Shown: positions 21,293 through 32,777, counted from the first letter of the stretch. The stretch is DNA of 64,000 nucleotides from Primula veris (GCA_963682055.1 OY821741.1:15009197-15073196); one strand, 5' to 3'. The notes: generated from the letters alone by a model not told the origin. A program made the numbers and translations.

Positions 21293-22600
21293 TTACACGT
21301 AGTACTTCTTAAGATTAGCTACGTTCCAAGAATTTTTCTCTCCTCTGCTATTGTCGAACAGAACGCTTTTGATCTTGTAGGTCACCGGGATCGTTCTTTT
21401 GACGATTTCGTATGGGCCTTCCCAGGTGGGGCTCAGTTTGCCATGTATCTCGTTTCTGGTATAGACCGTTACTCGTCGTAGCACCAGTTCTCCTACCATG
21501 AATTCCTTGGACCCTTTCACCCTCTTGTCATAAGTTTGCTTGACGCTTTGTTGGTATTTTGCTAGGGTAAGGGCTGCTATCTCGCGTTTTTCGTCTAACA
21601 TGTCGAGCTCTTCCCTCATTCTGTGTTCATTGTTTCCATGCTCAACTAAAGATGTTCGTAGTGTGGGTAAGCCGATTTCCGTTGGTATGACGGCCTCTAC
21701 GCCGTATGCTAGGCTGAACGGGGTTTCCTTTATGCCCGTCTTGGGTGTTGTTCGGCAGGACCACAAAACGTTGAGTAGCCTCTGTGGCCATCTCCCCTTT
21801 GCTTATTCTAGGGTTGTCTTGATACCATCCAGAATGGTTCGGCTTGATACCTCGGCTTGGCCGTTAACCTGTGGCTATGTTGGAGTCGAATAGAACTTTC
21901 GGATACCGAGTTCTTCGTACCAAAGCTATAGCTTGGCGTCCTTGAACTGGGTGCCGTTGTCCACGACAATGGCGTAGGGTATACCGAACCTAGTGATGAT
22001 ATACTCCCAAATGAACTGTTTGGCGTTGCTAGCTTTGATTTCCCGGAGAGATTTAGCTTCGACCCATTTGGTGAAATAGTCCGTCGCAACGATCAAATAC
22101 TCCACGCTGTCGGGTGCTTTGGGAAGCTTACCGACCAGATCAATTGTCCATTGTGCAAATGGCCATGGTGCCGATACCGGGGACATCATGGACGATGGAA
22201 GCCTAGGTATTTTGGCGAACTGTTGGCATTTGTCGCACCGTTGGACATAGACGTCGGCGTCTCGCTTTATATAGGGCCACCAATATCCCTGAGTGATTGC
22301 CTTGTTAGCGAGGTACCGTCCTTTGATGTGTGCTCCGCATGATCCTTCATGGATCTCTTCCAAGACTTGTTGTTGCAGTTCGGTGCGGACGCACAGCAGG
22401 TGGGGTCCTCGGTAACTTGACTTATACAGTTTGTCTTCCTCGGATAACCAGAACCGAGGGGCCTTTCTTGTGATTTTCAGGGCTTTTATCTTGTCTGCCG
22501 GGAGCGTCCCGTTTCGCAGATAGTGAATCATGTCGTCCATCCACCCTAGCTCGTATTGTATTGACGTTACGCGGTCTATTCTTCTGGTGATGCTTGGTGT
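21293..22600 (-). pseudogene. Gypsy integrase (Tat-type), broken
   Basis: The minus strand reads H-E-G-S-C-G-A-H and C-D-K-C (zinc-binding HHCC region, about 22270-22350), then the core with W-T-I-D-L-V-G and V-D-N-G-T-Q-F (first two catalytic aspartates). The third acidic residue lies in V-N-G-Q-A-E between 21767 and 21925, a stretch with stop codons. The C-terminal domain follows with G-E-L-V-L-R and W-E-G-P-Y-E-I, ending at 21293. Integrase would insert the cDNA; here it is interrupted. The 3' end abuts the 74-bp array. Confidence 0.88.
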
Positions 22601-22639
22601 GTCCAGAAGTTCCACTGTGATTGACCGAGTGTTGGCTAA

Positions 22640-23623
22640 TGTTAATGTCGAAGCTAGGGTTGCCAATGCGTCGGCATGTGCGTTTTCAGTGCGATTGATT
22701 CTTATTAGTTCGCACTGCTCGAATGTGGCCATTAAGCTCTGGACTTTCTGCTGGTAGAGGATCATTCTGTCGTCCTTGGCCTGGTACTCGTCGATGGCTT
22801 AATTGAACATCAGTATGGAGTCTGAACTAGCAGTTAAGTGGGAGCATCCGAGGGACCGGGCAATGAGCATGCCATTCATGGCTTCGTACTCTGCCTCATT
22901 GTTGGTAGCTCGGAAGCCCAGTTTGATGCTTTTCTTTATGACTGCGCCCTCACTAGACTTGAGGACGATTCCTGCTCCTGATCCGTCCTTGATTGCTGAT
23001 CCATCGACATGTATTTGCCAGTGTGACTGCGGGGATATGGTCAATGGCTCGTCATATCCTTCGGTGAACTCTGCGACGAAGTCGGCCAAGACTTGTCCAT
23101 TTATGGCATGTCTGGGGGCAAACTCGATATGAAATTGGGATAATTCGACCCCCCATACCGCAACCCAACCGCTGATGTCCGTCTGTCGAAGGGACTCTTT
23201 GATGTGGAACTTCGTGCAAACTTGGACCTGGTGAGCTATGAAGTAGTGAGGCAATTTTCTGGTAGCAACGACCAATGCCATGCATAGCTTTTCCAACGGT
23301 AAATTGCGTGTTTCGGCTTCAACCAAAGTTTTGCTGACGAAGTAGATCGGGAATTGTTCTCGACCTTCTTCTCTTAGGATGACTGCGCTCACAGCTGTAG
23401 TGGAAACTGCTAGGTAACATGCCAGAATATCTCTTTTGTTCGGCCTTACTAGCAGTGGCAGCGTCCTTAGATACTCCTTTAGGTTGTTGAAGGAAGCTTC
23501 ACACTCTGGGTCCCATACGAATTTCCTATCCTTTTTGAGTGATTCAAAAAATGGCCGTCCTTTGTCGGCGAATCGACTGATGAACCGGCTCAGTGCTGCC
23601 ATCATACCCGTAAACTCTTGCAC
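22640..23623 (-). pseudogene. Gypsy RNase H plus second, archaeal-type RNase H
   Basis: The minus strand first shows the RT connection and retroviral-type RNase H (F-V-W-D-P-E-C-E-A-S-F, Y-F-V-S-K-T-L, L-P-L-E-K-L), then a second RNase H with H-V-D-G-S-A near 22990, N-N-E-A-E-Y-E-A near 22890, S-S-D-S near 22815, and H-A-D-A-L-A near 22670, the four acidic positions of an archaeal-type RNase H. This dual arrangement before integrase is diagnostic of the Tat clade. A TAA at 22799-22801 falls where glutamine is usual, and a TAG separates this frame from RT at 23624. Confidence 0.88.
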
Positions 23624-25336
23624 CTATTTCTTATTCTTGGGTGCTGCTAGGTTCTGCAGAGCTGTGATCTGGTCGGGATTGGCTTCTATTCCTTATTGGC
23701 TAACCATATGTCCCAGAAACTTTCCTTTGCTGATGCCGAATGCGCATTTGGTTGCGTTGAGCTTCAACTTGTGCTCGCCCAATGTTTGGAAGACGTCTTT
23801 GATGTCGTGGAGGTGGGATGTACCCCTTTCGCTTTTGACGACCATGTCGTCTATGTATACCTCCATTGTCTTCCCTATATGCTTCTGGCATACATTCGTT
23901 ATCATTCTTTGGTATGTTGCTCCCGCATTGCGGAGGCCGAACGGCATTACCGTATAGCAATAGTTGCCCAAAGGTGATATGAACGATGTCTTTTCTTGAT
24001 CTTCATGGGCGAGGGGTATTTAGTGGTATCCCGAGTATGCATCGAGGAAGGTCATCCGTTCGGCTCCCGCTGTTGTATCCACCAATTGATCAATCCTCGG
24101 AAGGGGGAACGGGTCCCTCGGGCAAGTTTTGTTCAGGTTGGTGAAGTCGATGCAAACTCTTTCTTTTCCATTCTTCTTGGGGACGACGACCAGATTAGAC
24201 AGCCACTTCAGGTAAAACACCTCCCTTATAGCCCCTGCTTCTAACAGCTTTCGGACTTCCGCTATTATAGCCGCTCGATGTTGGACCGACATCTTTCTGC
24301 TCCACTGAGCTATTGGCCTATACTCGGTGTTAACACTTAGGTGGTGGCATGCTGTCTTCGGGTCTAGGCCGGGCATGTCCTTGGGGCTCCAGGCGAATTT
24401 ATCGATATTATTGAAGAGGAAGGTTTCTAGCTCCTTGGATTCCTCTTCGGGAAGTTTTTCGCCAATGAGGAAGTAGTGTTCCTCGTCCATCCCCGGGATA
24501 CATACCTTCCGGAGAGTCTCTCCTACTTGTGCTTCGACCACCCTCTCAGCCCTGGCTAGTTGGTCGATCAGCTTTTTCGTGCTGGTGGGTTGTTCGACGA
24601 CGACCAGCTGTCTCTTAAGTGTCGCGGTAATGTCTTCGCAGTGCCTTGAGTCCTCTTGACATCCTCGGGCGGTCTCGATCTCGCCCCTAGCATTAGGGTA
24701 TTTCACCTTCTGGTGGTATGTCGAAGGTATGGCCTGCATGGCATGAAGCCATGGTCGGCCCAAGATCGCATTGTGGCCAGAATTGTCATTGACCACCAAG
24801 AATTCCACGGGGATTGATACGGATCCTGTTGTGACACTCAAGACGATCTTTCCCAAAGGTTTAGTCGTCTCTGAGTTGAACCCTATCAGTGTGACGTCGG
24901 TGGGCTGCAGATCTTGCAGCTTCAACTCCATCTTGTCAAAGAGCTCTTTGTACATGATATCACAAGAGGCTCCTTGGTCGACAAGCACTCTGCTAACCGT
25001 GTCGACTCCGATTTGGACGCGGAGGTTAATGGCGTCCCCGTGGGGGTATATTACCCCTTCCACATCGTGATCCGAGAAGGAAATTGGTGGGTGTCGTTGC
25101 GGCGTGCATTGCCGCTTAGAGGTCGACGCCTGTGACGCCTTGGCTACTTGGCCAAAGTGCGCCAGTTGCCGTTGTTGTGACCTTTCCCCTCCCGTGGTCC
25201 TGGGTCGTGACAGATGAAGGACGTTGATTATTTTGCCTAGTCGGTTGTCGGCTTCCTCGATGGCTAGCTGTTTGCCTTTGTTCCCAGCGCCTTTTATGAA
25301 TTTGTGGAGGTATCCCGCGTCACCCCACATGTTCAT
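23624..25336 (-). pseudogene. Gypsy protease and reverse transcriptase
   Basis: The minus-strand frame from 25336 has the protease motif V-D-Q-G-A-S-C-D-I at about residue 119 of that frame and I-L-G-R-P-W-L near residue 190. RT follows: V-V-V-P-K-K-N-G-K-E-R-V-C-I-D-F, C-P-R-D-P-F-P-L-P, and L-D-A-Y-S-G-Y-H. A TAA at 24020-24022 replaces the glutamine normal after SGYH/N. RT resumes with P-F-G-L-R-N-A-G-A-T-Y-Q and the catalytic Y-I-D-D-M-V-V-K-S near 23855. Active-site residues are intact; the stop codons inactivate it. Confidence 0.9.
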
Positions 25337-27095
25337 CTTCCACCGTAGATTGCGATAGTGCTCGGTGAGGTGGCCATGATCCTCATGATAAGCATAGAAG
25401 AGCTTGGAGTCTCTTAGATTAGGGGGGGGAAGCGAACGGGTCTGGTCAGGAATAACAGCTTTCTCTGCGTATATCCTTCAGGATATCTTCGGTAGAACAT
25501 TTTAAAGTGTATCGCAGTTCGACCGGTTCAAAGTTCTTTCGTCGTTCCCGTTCTTGGAAACGACCTTGGTGAGGCGGTTTGGTTGGCATTGGGTATGTGA
25601 GCCGGAGCAGTTTATGCTCGGGTTCTCGGGGTTTCTCTACCCTTTGCTGGACCTCGGGACTTTTGTCCCTTCTGGTCGGTTGAACTGCTTCCCCTTGGTT
25701 GTTGTTTGCTTTCTTGCGATCCACCTGTGCTTCTCGGACCGACTCTCTTCTCGACAGAGTTCGGTTGAGGAGTCGCATTTCCTCATTTTTATCGGTGAGG
25801 TGGGTGCAATATGCAAGAAGAGCGTCAGTGGTCGGGAAGCTTTTGTCGATGAACTTCCTTCTCGCCCAATAGCCGCTGGGGATGGAGTTGATAAAGTTTT
25901 GGATGGCTATGTTGTTGGCGTACTGCGGAATCTGGTTTGCCACGTCGATGAAACGTATGTAGTAGTCATTGAGTCGTTCATTTGGCAACATCGCCATTTT
26001 TAGAAGGGTTTCAATGTTGACCTTCTTTTTCCGATGAGCAGCATATCGGATGGAGTACGCTCGGAGCAGCTCCGTCCAGCTTCCTATGGATCCCCGTAGT
26101 AGGTTATGATACCACGATGAAGCCTCCTGGCCCAAGCTGTTCTTAAAAAATTTGCACATCAGTGCAGTGTCATCGCTCCAAAGCTCCATCCTTGTTTTGT
26201 AGTGTCGCAGATGATCGATTGGGCAGCTTGTTCCGTCATAGAGCCTAAACTCGGGGATGACGACCCCACAGGATTGCGGTACCGCGTGATCTGCTCGGTA
26301 CATGGAGTTTCTTGGCATACATCCCAAGCCTGTTGGAACGCTTCATCCGGTGCTTGGTATTGGTCGTTGTATCCTCCCCCATAGTGGGGTGGTGGGTAGT
26401 ATCCGACAATGACCCTGTGGTCGGGGTATCTCCCGTCGTTCGGGTTTTTGTCAAGGACAGGGCCCCGAGGAGCGTACTGGCGGTCGAACTCTGTCGGGGT
26501 TATTCTCGGTATATGCTCCCGTTGCCTGGGATTCATAATATCCTGTTCTCGGCCTGCCACTTCCAAGGCGGCTCGGTAAGTGGAATCTTCCACTGCTAAT
26601 CGTGGGTCTTGATGTGTATTGGCGGTTTGGGTCGGCGGTAGTGTAATGCCTGCTGCTGCCATGGCGGACATGCATGCGGACAGCTGAGCTTGAAGCTGGG
26701 CATTGTAACTTTGCTCGGTTGTGCCAATGCGACTGCGTTCCCTGCTTGGGGAACAATGGGTTGTACTTCCACTGTGGATGGTGTAATTATCGACGGTGGG
26801 ATGATTGATGGTCGGACCATTTGTTCGGGTACACGGTCCTCGGGCATGCCGTACTGGTGGTCTTCGTTCGTGTGAAAATGAACCCGATGAGAACTGGAGT
26901 TGACCGAGGCTGCTGGCAGGGGGGCCCTTGAGCTTGGTCCTGCGTTACTGAGGCGGCGGTTGTCTGTCAATGGTCTCCTTGCGCGCCTTGTCGCGGACAG
27001 CACTCGTTCTTCCTCCGAGTCTGTAGGGTTTCGTCGACGAGTCCGTCGATTAGCATCGGTTGGTTGGTTGGTTGGTCGGTTTGAATATTAGAGGT

Positions 27096-28377
27096 TGTTG
27101 AGCCATGGGGTTCAATAATTGATTTTGATTATAACATTGATTATGTTTTTAATGATTTTACGATTTCTCTATTTCAATGATATAATGCTTGTCTTTTCCA
27201 AAAAGATAATTTGTAAATTCCAGAACAACAGAAAGATAGAGCTCAGAAAAACGAAGCCACAGGTTCAAGCGGAACCAGAATCGGAGCTAAAACGAAGAAG
27301 TTACGGGCTTTTGAAGATTAACGAGAAAACAGAGAAAACTGAAGTACGACCGATCGTCTGTACAAAAACGACCGATCGTTTTTGTTCTGATTTCTTCCAG
27401 AGAGTCCACAAGAAAAACGATCGATCGAAACTCAGAAACGACCGATCGTTTTCTGAATAACGACCGATCGACTGTAGAAAACGACCGATCGTTTTCTACA
27501 GATTTCGAAAACAGCTTTTCAGCTTTTTCTGGAAAACAGCTTAAAACCTCTGAAAAAAGCCTCAATCACTTCCAACGGTCATATACAGAAAAACAGTCTT
27601 TGGTGATTATAAAAACCAACCCAATTCACTTTCCAAAGAAACCAATCACAATACCAATCAACTTCCTTCAACCTCTCATTAAAACCCTAATATCACCATT
27701 TTGGTGCATATATATTCGAGAAAGAGGAAAATAAAAGAGAAAGAGATTCAAGCTCGATCATCATCAACAACTCACAAATTAGCTTTTTAAGAAGCAATTA
27801 GAATAGTGAGTGTAGTTACATTTTTGTAACAAAATTTGTATCGAGTGTTTTATAAACTCATTTGGGAGCGAGTGAACGGGTAGAGGCTTTGTAAGCAAGT
27901 GAAGCTTAAAAGCTCTAGGTTTTTCATTCGGGTACTCATAAATTGAGGGGGAGTCGTTGACTCATAGTCGTGTTCTCTTGCACTTGTATCAAGACTAGGA
28001 ACCCCGGGTAGAGGGTGAGTCAATCGGTCGATTGAGCTCGATAGGGTTTGTAAAATCCGGAAGAAATATTTTAGTGAAATACTCGGTAGTACCGAGAAGA
28101 GGACGTAGGCGCGTTTGCCGAACCTCTATAAATTACGGTGTCATTTTCTTCCCTTGCTTTTACTTTCCGCAACTTATATTCTTGCTTATTTATTGCTTGC
28201 GTCTAGGAATTTTAGAAATTCATTAACTTTTGTTAAAACGCTTAAGCCTAGAATTGCATAAGTTGGGTGGTTAGTTGCTTAGATTTTAATTAGGCGAAAA
28301 ACGCCTAAGAACCTTATTCACCCCCCCCCCCCCCCTCTCTCTAAGGTTTTAGCCGCACGGGCCAACAATTGGTATCA
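27096..28377 (+). repeat. 5' LTR of nested copia
   Basis: 1282 bp, TGTTGAG...CCAACA. Contains the CGACCGATCG array (27347-27491), a TATA box GATTATAAAAACC at 27605-27617, and a run of C at 28320-28335 just before the end. U3 is therefore about 500 bp. Confidence 0.93.
27347..27491. promoter_or_regulatory. CGACCGATCG box array upstream of the LTR TATA box
   Basis: Boxes start at 27347, 27369, 27418 (variant CGATCGATCG), 27439, 27461 and 27482. The spacing is 22, 49, 21, 22 and 21 bp. The array ends about 115 bp upstream of the TATA box. The 21-22/49 spacing is the same as in the solo LTR at 10039-10210, and the 3' LTR (30969-31113) repeats it with one box mutated. Confidence 0.65.
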
Positions 28378-28379
28378 GA

Positions 28380-28392
28380 GCCGAGGCTCTTG
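28380..28392 (+). promoter_or_regulatory. Primer binding site (initiator-Met tRNA type) of nested copia
   Basis: TGGTATCAGAGCC lies two bases after the 5' LTR, the classic plant copia primer site complementary to the 3' end of initiator methionine tRNA. Confidence 0.93.
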
Positions 28393-28429
28393 CATATAGG
28401 AATCTAGCGATTCTAGAGTTAAGATCCCG

Positions 28430-30448
28430 ATGGCTAATATACTTAATTTCGCATCCGGCATAGCTTCATCACCCAATACACCTCCATATTTTGATGGACT
28501 AAATTTTTCATATTGGAAGGATAGGATGAGCATGTTTCTCCAAAGCTATAATGTTAGACTTTGGATGACTATAAAAGTAGGATATTCCGCACCTACATCC
28601 GAAAATAGCGAGAACCCAATCCCCGTAGAGGACCTAGATAACGCTCAACTAGAAGCCTACTCTACAAACGCCAAAGCGATGTATGCTATTGTTTGTGCCG
28701 TTTCTCCTAACGAGTACAACAAGATTTCCGCTTGTAAAACCGCTAAGGGTATGTGGGATAAGCTAGTAGTAATGCATGAAGGGACTAACCAAGTTAAGGA
28801 TTGCAAACTCCAACTATTAGTTCATGACTACGAGCTTTTTAAAATGAGCGAGGGTGAAACCATTTCCGATATGCTTGCTAGGTTTACAACTATTACTAAT
28901 GGATTAACATCTCTTGGTAAGTGTTTGTCTTGTAAGGAAATGGTCTCAAAGGTGATTCGGAGCTTGCCAAAGGAATGGGAACCGAAGGTCACCGCAATTC
29001 AAGAGGCACACGATATGAACACCTACACTCTTGATGCATTGACGGGCTCTCTCCTCACTCACGAAATCACCCTCAATAGTCACAAGCCAATCTCGAAAAA
29101 GAGGGAGATAGCTTTCAAAGGAACCACTTGTGACGAAAGCAATGAGCTATCCAATGACGACGAAAATTCTAGGCAAATCATTCGAATCGTCAAAGAAATA
29201 CTCAAGCTAAAAGACCACCGCAAACATAAAGGTAAATCGTCAAATAATTCAATTTATTCTAACGATTTTGTTTGCTATACTTGTGGCAAGGAATGACACA
29301 TGGCGAGAGATTGCGTCATGAATCACAAGAGCAAAGGAAAGAAGAAGATATCCGCTTCAAGCTCTAGCGATAGCTCCGACCAAGATGAAGTCGCTCACCT
29401 TGGTTGCTATGTGGCCTTGGAAGACAACAATGAGCCCAACCAATCTTCGTCAAGAGAAAATGAAAGCGAAGCCGATGAGGTAAATGATCTTTCTTATGAT
29501 GAATTACTTCATATGTGCGATGTTTATTCTAAAAAAGTTCCTAAGCTTGTCGAAAAGGTCGACTCTCTTAAAAGGATAAATTCTTCTCTCAATGAAGAAA
29601 TAAGATCCTTAAAAAGAGATAAAATTGAAAATGAGTCTATTCCGACATCGTCATTTTCTCTTCATGATGTAGATGACGAAAAGGAAGACTTAAAAGATAA
29701 AAACGAGTTTTTAAAAACCGAAAATGACTCTTTGAAAAATAAAAACGATGAGCTTGTCATTGCGGTAAAGAAACTCGAGTTAACAATCTCAAGGTTTTCC
29801 AAAGGGAAAACCGTGTTGGACGAAATTTTGAGTTGTCAAAAAGATGTCAATGACAAAAGCGGTTTGGGTTTCGTTTCCAACTCTATTGGCTCAAGCACAA
29901 CCCGCTATGTCAAATCTTCTAGCGTGTCTACAACTCCTATTCCGCCTATACAAAAGGTTGTTTTTACACAAGGGAGCACTTCAAGAGTTTTGCCAAACTC
30001 TTGTAATAATAGAAGAGGTTTAGGTTTTCAAACCAAAACCGCTCATCATACTTCTAAAACTTCCTACAAAAAGTCGCATAGTTCTCGTTATTCGAAAAAA
30101 TCTATGCATTGCATTCATTGTAGTAGAAGTGAGCATAATTCTTCTAAATGCCCAAATCGCTTTCTTGTTAGTAGAAGCGATTTGAAATGGGTAGTAAAGA
30201 CCCGAGCCACTAACAATGTTGGACCCAAAAGAAATTGGGGACCAAAGACAAAAACTTGTGTTGTAGGTATCTCCATCCAAAAGGAGAAAATCAACAAATG
30301 GTTGGCAACGCCGACAAAAGCCGTGGAAGTCAAGAAGATCGACTCCACCATCAAGGATGAAGTGCCGTTGATCGACAAAGGTGGAAGGCATACCAACAAA
30401 TGGTACCACCTATTTGGAATCGGCAACGCTCAATGCAAATGCCATTAG
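28430..30448 (+). pseudogene. Copia Gag with a single stop in the zinc knuckle
   Basis: ATG 28430 opens a 672-codon Gag frame broken only by TGA at 29294-29296, inside the C-C-H-C knuckle (C-Y-T-C-G-K-E, stop, H-M-A-R-D-C), where GGA for glycine is expected. The N-terminal UBN2/retrotrans-gag-like domain is recognisable (F-S-Y-W-K-D-R-M near codon 30, W-D-K-L near 110, L-P-K-E-W-E-P-K near 185). After the knuckle come an acidic serine region, a coiled coil (about 29530-29810), and a second C-x2-C-x4-H-x4-C knuckle (near 30110). The frame ends at 30448 with no DTG/DSG protease motif, so Gag alone is encoded. Its role would be particle formation, with enzymes supplied in trans. Confidence 0.85.
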
Positions 30449-30717
30449 CAAGCGGACTCAACATCACATATTCGGTATACTCTAATCTATAATATCTACA
30501 TATATGTGATTAGTTGGGTAATATACATAATAATAACATTTTTCATGTCTTGGTTTTTCGTTGAAAACCCTCCACATTAACCCCAAATTTTTCTTGCATT
30601 TTGATAATGCCAAAGGGGGAGAAAAATGATATTTAGAGTAATGCGATTTTTTAAAATGGAGGAGATATCTTTCTTATAAAATCATCATTAGTTTGTCATA
30701 ATCAAAATGGGGGAGAT
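30449..30717 (+). other. 3' leader and polypurine tract of nested copia
   Basis: Non-coding. Holds GCCAAAGGGGGAGA (30610-30623), a phrase typical of the end of plant copia elements, and the polypurine tract AAAATGGGGGAGA immediately before the 3' LTR. Confidence 0.8.
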
Positions 30718-31985
30718 TGTTGAGCCATGGGGTTCAATAATTGATTTTGATTATAACATTGATTATGTTTTTAATGATTTTACGATTTCTCTATTTCAAT
30801 GATATAATGCTTGTCTTTTCCAAAAAGAGAATTTGTAAATTCCAGAACGACAGAAAGATAGAGCTCAGAAAAACGAAGCCACAGGTTCAAGCGGAACCAG
30901 AATCGGAGCTAAAACGAAGAAGTTACGGGCTTTTGAAGATTAACGAGAAAACAGAGAAAACTGAAGTACGACCGATCGTCTGTACAAAAACGACAGATCG
31001 TTTTTGTTCTGATTTCTTCCAGAGAGTCCACAAGAAAAACGATCGATCGAAACTCAGAAACGACCGATCGTTTTCTGAATAACGACCGATCGACTGTAGA
31101 AAACGACCGATCGTTTTCTACAGATTTCGAAAACAGCTTTTCAGCTTTTTCTGGAAAACAGCTTAAAACCTCTGAAAAAAGCCTCAATCACTTCCAACGG
31201 TCATATACAGAAAAACAGTCTTTGGTGATTATAAAAACCAACCCAATTCACTTTCCAAAGAAACCAATCACAATACCAATCAAATTCCTTCAACCTCTCA
31301 TTAAAACCCTAATATCACCATTTTGGTGCATATATATTCGAGAAAGAGGAAAATAAAAGAGAAAGAGATTCAAGCTCGATCATCATCAACAACTCACAAA
31401 TTAGCTTTTTAAGAAGCAATTAGAATAGTGAGTGTAGTTACATTTTTGTAACAAAATTTGTATCGAGTGTTTTATAAACTCATTTGTGAGCGAGTGAACG
31501 GGTAGAGGCTTTGTAAGCAAGTGAAGCTTAAAAGCTCTAGGTTTTTCATTCGGGTACTCATAAATTGAGGGGGAGTCGTTGACTCATAGTCGTGTTCTCT
31601 TGCACTTGTATCAAGACTAGGAACCCCGGGTAGAGGGTGAGCCAATCGGTCGATTGAGCTCGATAGGGTTTGTAAAATCCGGAAGAAATATTTTAGTGAA
31701 ATACTCGGTAGTACCGAGAAGAGGACGTAGGCGCGTTTGCCGAACCTCTATAAATTACGGTGTCATTTTCTTCCCTTGCTTTTACTTTCCGCAACTTATA
31801 TTCTTGCTTATTTATTGCTTGCGTCTAGGAATTTTAGAAATTCATTAACTTTTGTTAAAACGCTTAAGCCTAGAATTGCATAAGTTGGGTGGTTAGTTGC
31901 TTAGATTTTAATTAGGCGAAAAACGCCTAAGAACCTTATTCACCCCCCCCCCCCCCCTCTAAGGTTTTAGCCGCACGGGCCAACA
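30718..31985 (+). repeat. 3' LTR of nested copia
   Basis: 1268 bp, nearly identical to 27096-28377. Differences I could see: GATAAT/GAGAAT, ACAACAG/ACGACAG, one CGACCGATCG box changed to CGACAGATCG, AACTTCC/AAATTCC, TTTGGGAG/TTTGTGAG, GAGTCAA/GAGCCAA, and the length of the C run. Confidence 0.93.
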
Positions 31986-32197
31986 GAGGTGATCGGTCTA
32001 GCTTCGACTTGGAGTGCTTCGTAGCGGTCTCGGATGTTGAGGAGATGCGCTAACACGTCGTGGTGGATTGAGACTTCCTGGTTAGTCGCTGTGCTTACTT
32101 CCTCTGGGCGGGTTTCTTCATTGCTATTTGCCATTGTTGCTCGTCTGATAGAGGATAGGTGTTTGACTTCGAAACTAGTTAGAAACTAGATGAAGAC

Positions 32198-32211
32198 CGG
32201 AGACGGCGCCA
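32198..32211 (-). promoter_or_regulatory. Primer binding site of the gypsy element (Asp-tRNA-like)
   Basis: Two bases inside the 5' LTR the minus strand reads TGGCGCCGTCTCCGG. Its first nine bases are those of primer sites complementary to plant aspartate tRNA; the later part deviates. Confidence 0.7.
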
Positions 32212-32213
32212 TT

Positions 32214-32777
32214 TGATAAATCTATAACTTTGGACGGTAGCGTTATGTTTTTCAACAATAATATAATAATTAAAAGACAGTAATTATTGAACACTTCCTT
32301 GATCTTTATTATTGCTCGGTTTTATAACTTGCTCGGATTACAATATCTTACTGCACTTATGCTCGGTATACAACTTTCTCTTAATCTTGGTCTTTCTTTT
32401 GGTCTTCGGTACTCGGTATTCAAGTGTGCTCGGTATTCTTTTTGACGTGATAACCTCTATCAAGTTTCTCTCTTTTATCTTCCTCTCTCTATATTTTTCA
32501 GACAGATTTCAGGTCCTTGTTTTAGTGAAGGTAATTGGCTATTTATAGGCAATTGTGCCTCATAGAATGTTGACAAATGTCTTCATCTCATGAGATTTTC
32601 CGACATGGGACCCCTGTTAAGTGGGCTTGGGCTTTTAACAATACTTTCATCCTTATTCTCAAAGAATGGCATGTTATAACCCAATATCCATTATTTAAGC
32701 ATTGGATACCCATTAATAATGTGTGGGTCGATTCATACCCGAATTAGACATTCGGATCTAATTTTTGTATTCTATCA
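32214..32777 (-). repeat. 5' LTR of the Tat-type gypsy element
   Basis: 564 bp, TGATA...TATCA, uninterrupted, so it defines what is host LTR and what is insertion in the other copy. GAGAA follows directly at 32778-32782. Confidence 0.93.

Larger units (their letters stand above)
27096..31985 (+). mobile_element. Young gag-only Ty1/copia element nested in gypsy gag
   Basis: Full element of 4890 bp: 5' LTR 27096-28377, primer site, gag, polypurine tract, 3' LTR 30718-31985, flanked by the perfect duplication GAGGT (27091-27095 and 31986-31990). The LTRs differ by only about six substitutions plus poly-C length over 1.27 kb (hand count, about 0.5%), much less than the host element's LTRs, so it inserted later. 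The internal region is only 2340 bp and carries gag but no protease, integrase or RT. It is therefore non-autonomous, of the terminal-repeat-with-GAG kind, or a deletion derivative. Confidence 0.93.
25337..32134 (-). pseudogene. Gypsy gag, split by the nested copia element
   Basis: Gag starts at ATG 32134 (M-A-N-S-N-E-E-T-R-P), runs to 31991, is interrupted by the copia element, and continues at 27095 (S-N-I-Q-T-D-Q-P). The two parts join in frame once one GAGGT copy is removed. Downstream are an S/P/Q-rich region, a frameshift between 26690 and 26760, another near 26250-26330, then the capsid-like domain (R-L-Y-D-G-T-S-C-P-I-D-H-L near 26240, L-P-N-E-R-L-N-D-Y near 25975). A frameshift at a run of eight G on the plus strand (25423-25430) precedes a knuckle remnant (Y-H-E-D-H-G-H-L-T-E-H) in which the usual cysteines are absent. 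Confidence 0.85.
9456..32777 (-). mobile_element. Complete Ty3/gypsy element of Tat type with nested insertions
   Basis: The ends are LTRs at 9456-11286 and 32214-32777, flanked by a perfect 5-bp duplication GAGAA (9451-9455 and 32778-32782). Sense is minus: 5' LTR on the right, Asp-tRNA-like primer site, gag, protease, RT, RNase H, a second (archaeal-type) RNase H, integrase, 74-bp array, antisense cassette, polypurine tract, 3' LTR. The second RNase H between RNase H and integrase is the hallmark of the Tat lineage (Ogre, Retand and Tat relatives). Removing a solo LTR and a nested copia leaves about 17.2 kb. By hand count the LTRs differ at about 17 of 563 positions (near 3%), suggesting an age near one million years at common plant rates. 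Pol carries several stops, so this copy is non-autonomous. Confidence 0.93.

Noticed and set aside
27119..27460. 113-codon ORF present in both nested copia LTRs (also 30741-31082)
   Set aside because: It lies in U3 upstream of the TATA box, spans the CGACCGATCG boxes, and is repeated only because the LTR is; no protein family resembles it.
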